A stretch of 64,000 nt of DNA from Anaerolineae bacterium (GTDB lineage: Bacteria; Chloroflexota; Anaerolineae; Aggregatilineales; Phototrophicaceae). The notes beneath the pieces were generated by a model. The model was given only the letters and a program-made list of their open reading frames with translations. It did not search any database and was not told the origin of the DNA. A program made the position numbers and the translations under genes. Location: assembly GCA_020849765.1 (NCBI GenBank), contig JADLAY010000034.1, positions 124,001 through 188,000 on the forward strand, in the 5' to 3' direction. Shown here one piece after another: positions 61,264-64,000 of the stretch; position 1 is the stretch's first letter, and each line of letters starts with the position of its first letter.

Positions 61264-64000
61264 CTACTGGCCGAACGGTGTCGCCGTCGCCAGTGGCATC
61301 AACTGCCCCAGCGGGATGAAACCTGCCGGTGTCGCCGTCGCGAAGCCCGGTGCCAAGGTGGCCTGCGCGGTCGGGAACAACGGCGCAGTTTGCCCGATCG
61401 CTCCAGGCGGTATCACCGTAGCCTGCGCTGTGGGCAGGATCGCCGTCGGCGGAATTATCGCGGTCGGCAGCGCGTTGTTGATCCCCACCTGCACGACCTT
61501 GAACACGTAGCCGCCGTTGTTGGCAAACGCCGCCAGCCGCAGCCGGTAGATGCCATTGGGAACCGTCGTCGTGTTCCAATCCACGATCGTGCCGTTGGCC
61601 GTCACCTGCGACGTGAATGGCCCGGCGATGATGGCGAAGTTATCCGGCTGATTCACGGGTGCAAGCTCAATCTGGAACCGGTTGAAGTTCGCCGCGCTGA
61701 CGATGCCCGTGATCGGCACTATGCCGGACAATTGCTGCCCATCGGCCGGGCTGGTGATGCGAATGTTCGGCTGCTGATTGGGCGGGCATTCGCCCTGCGG
61801 CAGCGATTCCAACGGAATCGGCAGGCCCAACTGCTGCGCCACGCCCTGCCCTGCCGGTGAGTTCAACCACTGGATTGCGAACGGATCGTCGATGTTGGCA
61901 AACGTCCGCGTTTCCACGTATTCCGGGCAGGCCGTCGTTGCGCGCAGGCCGGTCCATGTATCGACTGCAATTGACTGCACGAACGAGCTGGTCGCCGGTG
62001 GCGGCTGTTGGTTTTCCAGGAACAGTTCGGCGCGCAGGCTCGTGCAGTTCGGGTTGACGTTCGGGTCAAACAGCGTTCCCGTGTCGCCACAAATCTGCCC
62101 CTGGACGACGCCGCCCGGATTGGCAAATGCCTCCGGCGAGCGCCCTTCGAGCGCGGCGCGCATGACCGCATTCCAGACGGGCACGGATGCCGTCTGCGTC
62201 GTCCCGCGCGTGGGATTGTTATCCAGATTGCCCATCCAGACGCCGACGACCGTGTTGTTGGTAAAGCCCATCGTCCACAGGTCGCGGTTGTCATTGCTGG
62301 TGCCAGTCTTGGCCCCAATGACGCCATCAGGATAACCCGACAGTGCCAGGCCGGAATTCAAACCGAAGGCAGCCGAGCGCGCCTGGTTATCACTTAGAAT
62401 GTTCTGCATCAGGTAGGCCAGGCTGGGACTGATCGCCTGCGTCTCCGTGTCGGCAGACTCCGGAATGACGACCTGGTTGCCCTGGAAGTCCGTGATCTGC
62501 GTCACGGCGAACAGCGGCACGTGCAGTCCATCATTGGCGAAGGTGCCGTAGGCCTGCACCATGTCGTAAAGCAGAACTTCATCCGCGCCCAATGCCGTCG
62601 GCAGGCCAAACGCGGCATTCTCGCCAAAGCGAAGCCCCAGGCGCTGCGCCATATCGCGGAAGCGATCGGCGCCGACGAACGCATACGTCTTGACCGCGGG
62701 CACGTTGTAGCTGTTCTGCAGTGCGTAACGCACCGGCTGCGGCCCGTGGAAGGTGCCGTCAAAGTTGACCGGCGAGTACGGAGGCGTCGTGTTGTAGGTA
62801 GTGGGCACATCCCAGATGATTGTGGCCGGGGTCATGTACTGGCGCTGACCATCCGCCCCGGTGAAGCCTTCCAGCGCAGCCGCATACGTCACCGGTTTGA
62901 TCGACGACCCTGGCTGCTGTGGCAGGAAGGCAAAGTTGTTCTGCCCCTGGAATTGAACGTTGTTGAAGTCCGGGCTGCCGACCATCGCCAGAATGGCGCC
63001 GCTGCGTGGGTCGGTCACAAGCACCGATCCCGCGTTGACGTTGTTCGCAATCAGCGATTGGGTTTGGCGCAGCAGCGCATCCTGCGCGACATCCTGAACG
63101 CGCGGCACCAGGGTCGTGCGGATCTCGTAGCCGCCGCGGTAGAGCGCATCGGTGCCGTAAGTTTCTTCGATGAACTGCTGCACGTAGTTGACGAAGTGCG
63201 GATAACGCACACGGAACTCGCGCGGACGATACTGCGCAGACTCGATCTGCGCTTTCTGCACAGTGACCAGACCGCCTGGCGCAATGTCCGAGGGGCCGTT
63301 ATCGACGCCGCGCGTGATACAGAATTCCTGCCCCTCGTAAGGCGCATGCTGGAAGCGCAAACAACCCGCCCGCGCCATCAGGTCGAGCACCGTATCCATG
63401 CGGTCGAACGAGGCCTGCCGGTTGACGACCGGATCGTAGGTCGCCGGAGCCTGTAGCAGGCCCGCGAGCAGCGCCGATTCGGGCAAGTTCAGGTCAGCCG
63501 CGCTGTGACCGAAATAGAACTGCGATGCCGCTTCGACACCATAAGATTGATTGCCGTAGAAGAATTCATTCAAGTACAACTGCAGGATGAAGTTTTTGTC
63601 GTAACGCTGCGCGATCATCGAGGCGATCACGATCTCGTCGAGCTTGCGCTGTGCCGAGACCGAGTTATCGCGCAGGATCAGGTTCTGGGCAATTTCCTGG
63701 GTCAGCGTCGTCGCGCCGGATTCAACCTGCCCGGCGAGGATGTTCTGGAAGAAGGCACGCGCGATGGCCAGCGGGTCCCAGCCCGGATCGTCATAGAAGC
63801 GTGCGTTCTCAGTGCTGATAACAGCGTGAATCATGTAGGGCGAAATGTCGCCCAGCGGTATCGTGTCGCGCGCGCCGCCCTGCTGGCTCGTCAACTCGGC
63901 GATCACACTGCCATCCGCGGCCAGAATGCGGGCGGTGCGGAACTGTGGCTGGTAATTCGCCAGCGCGGCGACCTCATCTTCCCAGGGTGCCGCCAGGCTA
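61264..64000 (-). CDS. Class A penicillin-binding protein (transglycosylase + transpeptidase), 5' end missing
   Basis: The frame is open past the right edge of the window; codons before 63906 (FRTARILAADGSVIAELTS) belong to it, so its true start and membrane helix lie outside. Visible domains: glycosyltransferase (VISTENARFYDDPG, with the Glu of motif 1; GATTLTQEIAQNLIL as motif 2; NEFFYGNQSYGVEAASQFYFG), transpeptidase with SxxK (PGSSIKPVTY), SxN (NSYNVPAVK) and KTG (GAKTGTSND), then a C-terminal beta domain (ITSPADGQQLSGIVPITGIV) and a Pro/Ala tail. It makes and cross-links peptidoglycan. In motif 1 the usual E-D-x2-F-x2-H-x-G is E-N-x2-F-x2-D-x-G. Confidence 0.93.
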   Translation of the reverse strand, partial: SLAAPWEDEVAALANYQPQFRTARILAADGSVIAELTSQQGGARDTIPLGDISPYMIHAVISTENARFYDDPGWDPLAIARAFFQNILAGQVESGATTLTQEIAQNLILRDNSVSAQRKLDEIVIASMIAQRYDKNFILQLYLNEFFYGNQSYGVEAASQFYFGHSAADLNLPESALLAGLLQAPATYDPVVNRQASFDRMDTVLDLMARAGCLRFQHAPYEGQEFCITRGVDNGPSDIAPGGLVTVQKAQIESAQYRPREFRVRYPHFVNYVQQFIEETYGTDALYRGGYEIRTTLVPRVQDVAQDALLRQTQSLIANNVNAGSVLVTDPRSGAILAMVGSPDFNNVQFQGQNNFAFLPQQPGSSIKPVTYAAALEGFTGADGQRQYMTPATIIWDVPTTYNTTPPYSPVNFDGTFHGPQPVRYALQNSYNVPAVKTYAFVGADRFRDMAQRLGLRFGENAAFGLPTALGADEVLLYDMVQAYGTFANDGLHVPLFAVTQITDFQGNQVVIPESADTETQAISPSLAYLMQNILSDNQARSAAFGLNSGLALSGYPDGVIGAKTGTSNDNRDLWTMGFTNNTVVGVWMGNLDNNPTRGTTQTASVPVWNAVMRAALEGRSPEAFANPGGVVQGQICGDTGTLFDPNVNPNCTSLRAELFLENQQPPPATSSFVQSIAVDTWTGLRATTACPEYVETRTFANIDDPFAIQWLNSPAGQGVAQQLGLPIPLESLPQGECPPNQQPNIRITSPADGQQLSGIVPITGIVSAANFNRFQIELAPVNQPDNFAIIAGPFTSQVTANGTIVDWNTTTVPNGIYRLRLAAFANNGGYVFKVVQVGINNALPTAIIPPTAILPTAQATVIPPGAIGQTAPLFPTAQATLAPGFATATPAGFIPLGQLMPLATATPFGQ

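Noticed and set aside
1..64000. tRNA, rRNA, CRISPR, phage, transposon or integron elements
   Set aside because: I found no cloverleaf-like sequence, repeat-spacer array, transposase, integrase or terminal inverted repeats in the window.

Overview
The window looks like ordinary chromosome from a GC-rich (about 60 percent by eye) bacterium, most likely a Chloroflexota member of the Anaerolineae type. This placement is an inference: there is no rRNA or tRNA gene here. It rests on secreted proteins with Thr/Pro-rich linkers, PPC-domain metalloproteases, an XPB-type helicase-associated protein, tandem GlsB/YeaQ, LysM and SH3b surface proteins, and the style of the housekeeping genes. I see no phage, IS element, CRISPR array or clear genomic island. 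Genes are closely packed, many overlap by 4 to 30 bases, and convergent genes are separated by clear intrinsic terminators.

Layout. 1-10 kb: tail of a CARDB-like surface protein, a secreted zinc protease, a GlsB/YeaQ membrane protein, a class III aminotransferase, an ECF sigma factor translationally coupled to a pentapeptide-repeat protein, methionine aminopeptidase, an unknown protein with a receiver-like fold and an H-box-like motif, an aldo/keto reductase, gamma-glutamyltranspeptidase and a DinB/DfsB-like protein behind a strong leader hairpin. 10-15 kb: a SAM-I riboswitch with a readable antiterminator/terminator switch in front of an unknown 128-residue protein and a full-length B12-dependent methionine synthase. 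15-21 kb: adenosine deaminase, STAS-like protein, isocitrate/isopropylmalate dehydrogenase family protein, and the rpsB-tsf-pyrH translation operon with a near-consensus promoter, preceded by a tandem-duplicated Doc (Fic superfamily) protein.

21-35 kb: LysM protein, STAS-like protein, an SH3b-rsmG-alkA operon, MscS channel, SixA phosphatase, ClpC, a PPC-domain metalloprotease, a MecA-like lipoprotein transpeptidase and a small membrane protein. 35-45 kb: GAF histidine kinase, MaoC-like hydratase, a surface FGE-fold protein lacking the catalytic cysteines, a lone Flp pilin, GNAT acetyltransferase, CorC/CNNM transporter-like protein, and an OmpR-type response regulator with its HAMP kinase. 44-50 kb: an overlapping cluster of three family-4-like glycosyltransferases and a VOC protein, then SufE and a two-domain rhodanese. 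50-64 kb: lipoprotein esterase, zinc phospholipase C-like protein, OsmC, an AttH/CrtC-like protein, the helicase-associated protein, a third secreted zinc protease, YtxH-like and RidA proteins, a PAS kinase, class I FBP aldolase and a class A penicillin-binding protein that runs off the right edge.

Functionally the window mixes core metabolism (methionine cycle, purine salvage, glycolysis, translation) with envelope biology: two penicillin-binding proteins imply a peptidoglycan wall, and at least eight secreted or lipid-anchored proteins are encoded. I did not find one large undescribed system. The best leads are the tandem Doc protein next to the EF-Ts operon, the sigma factor/pentapeptide-repeat pair, the unknown gene under SAM-riboswitch control, the receiver/H-box protein, and signs of leaderless transcription for two exported proteins.
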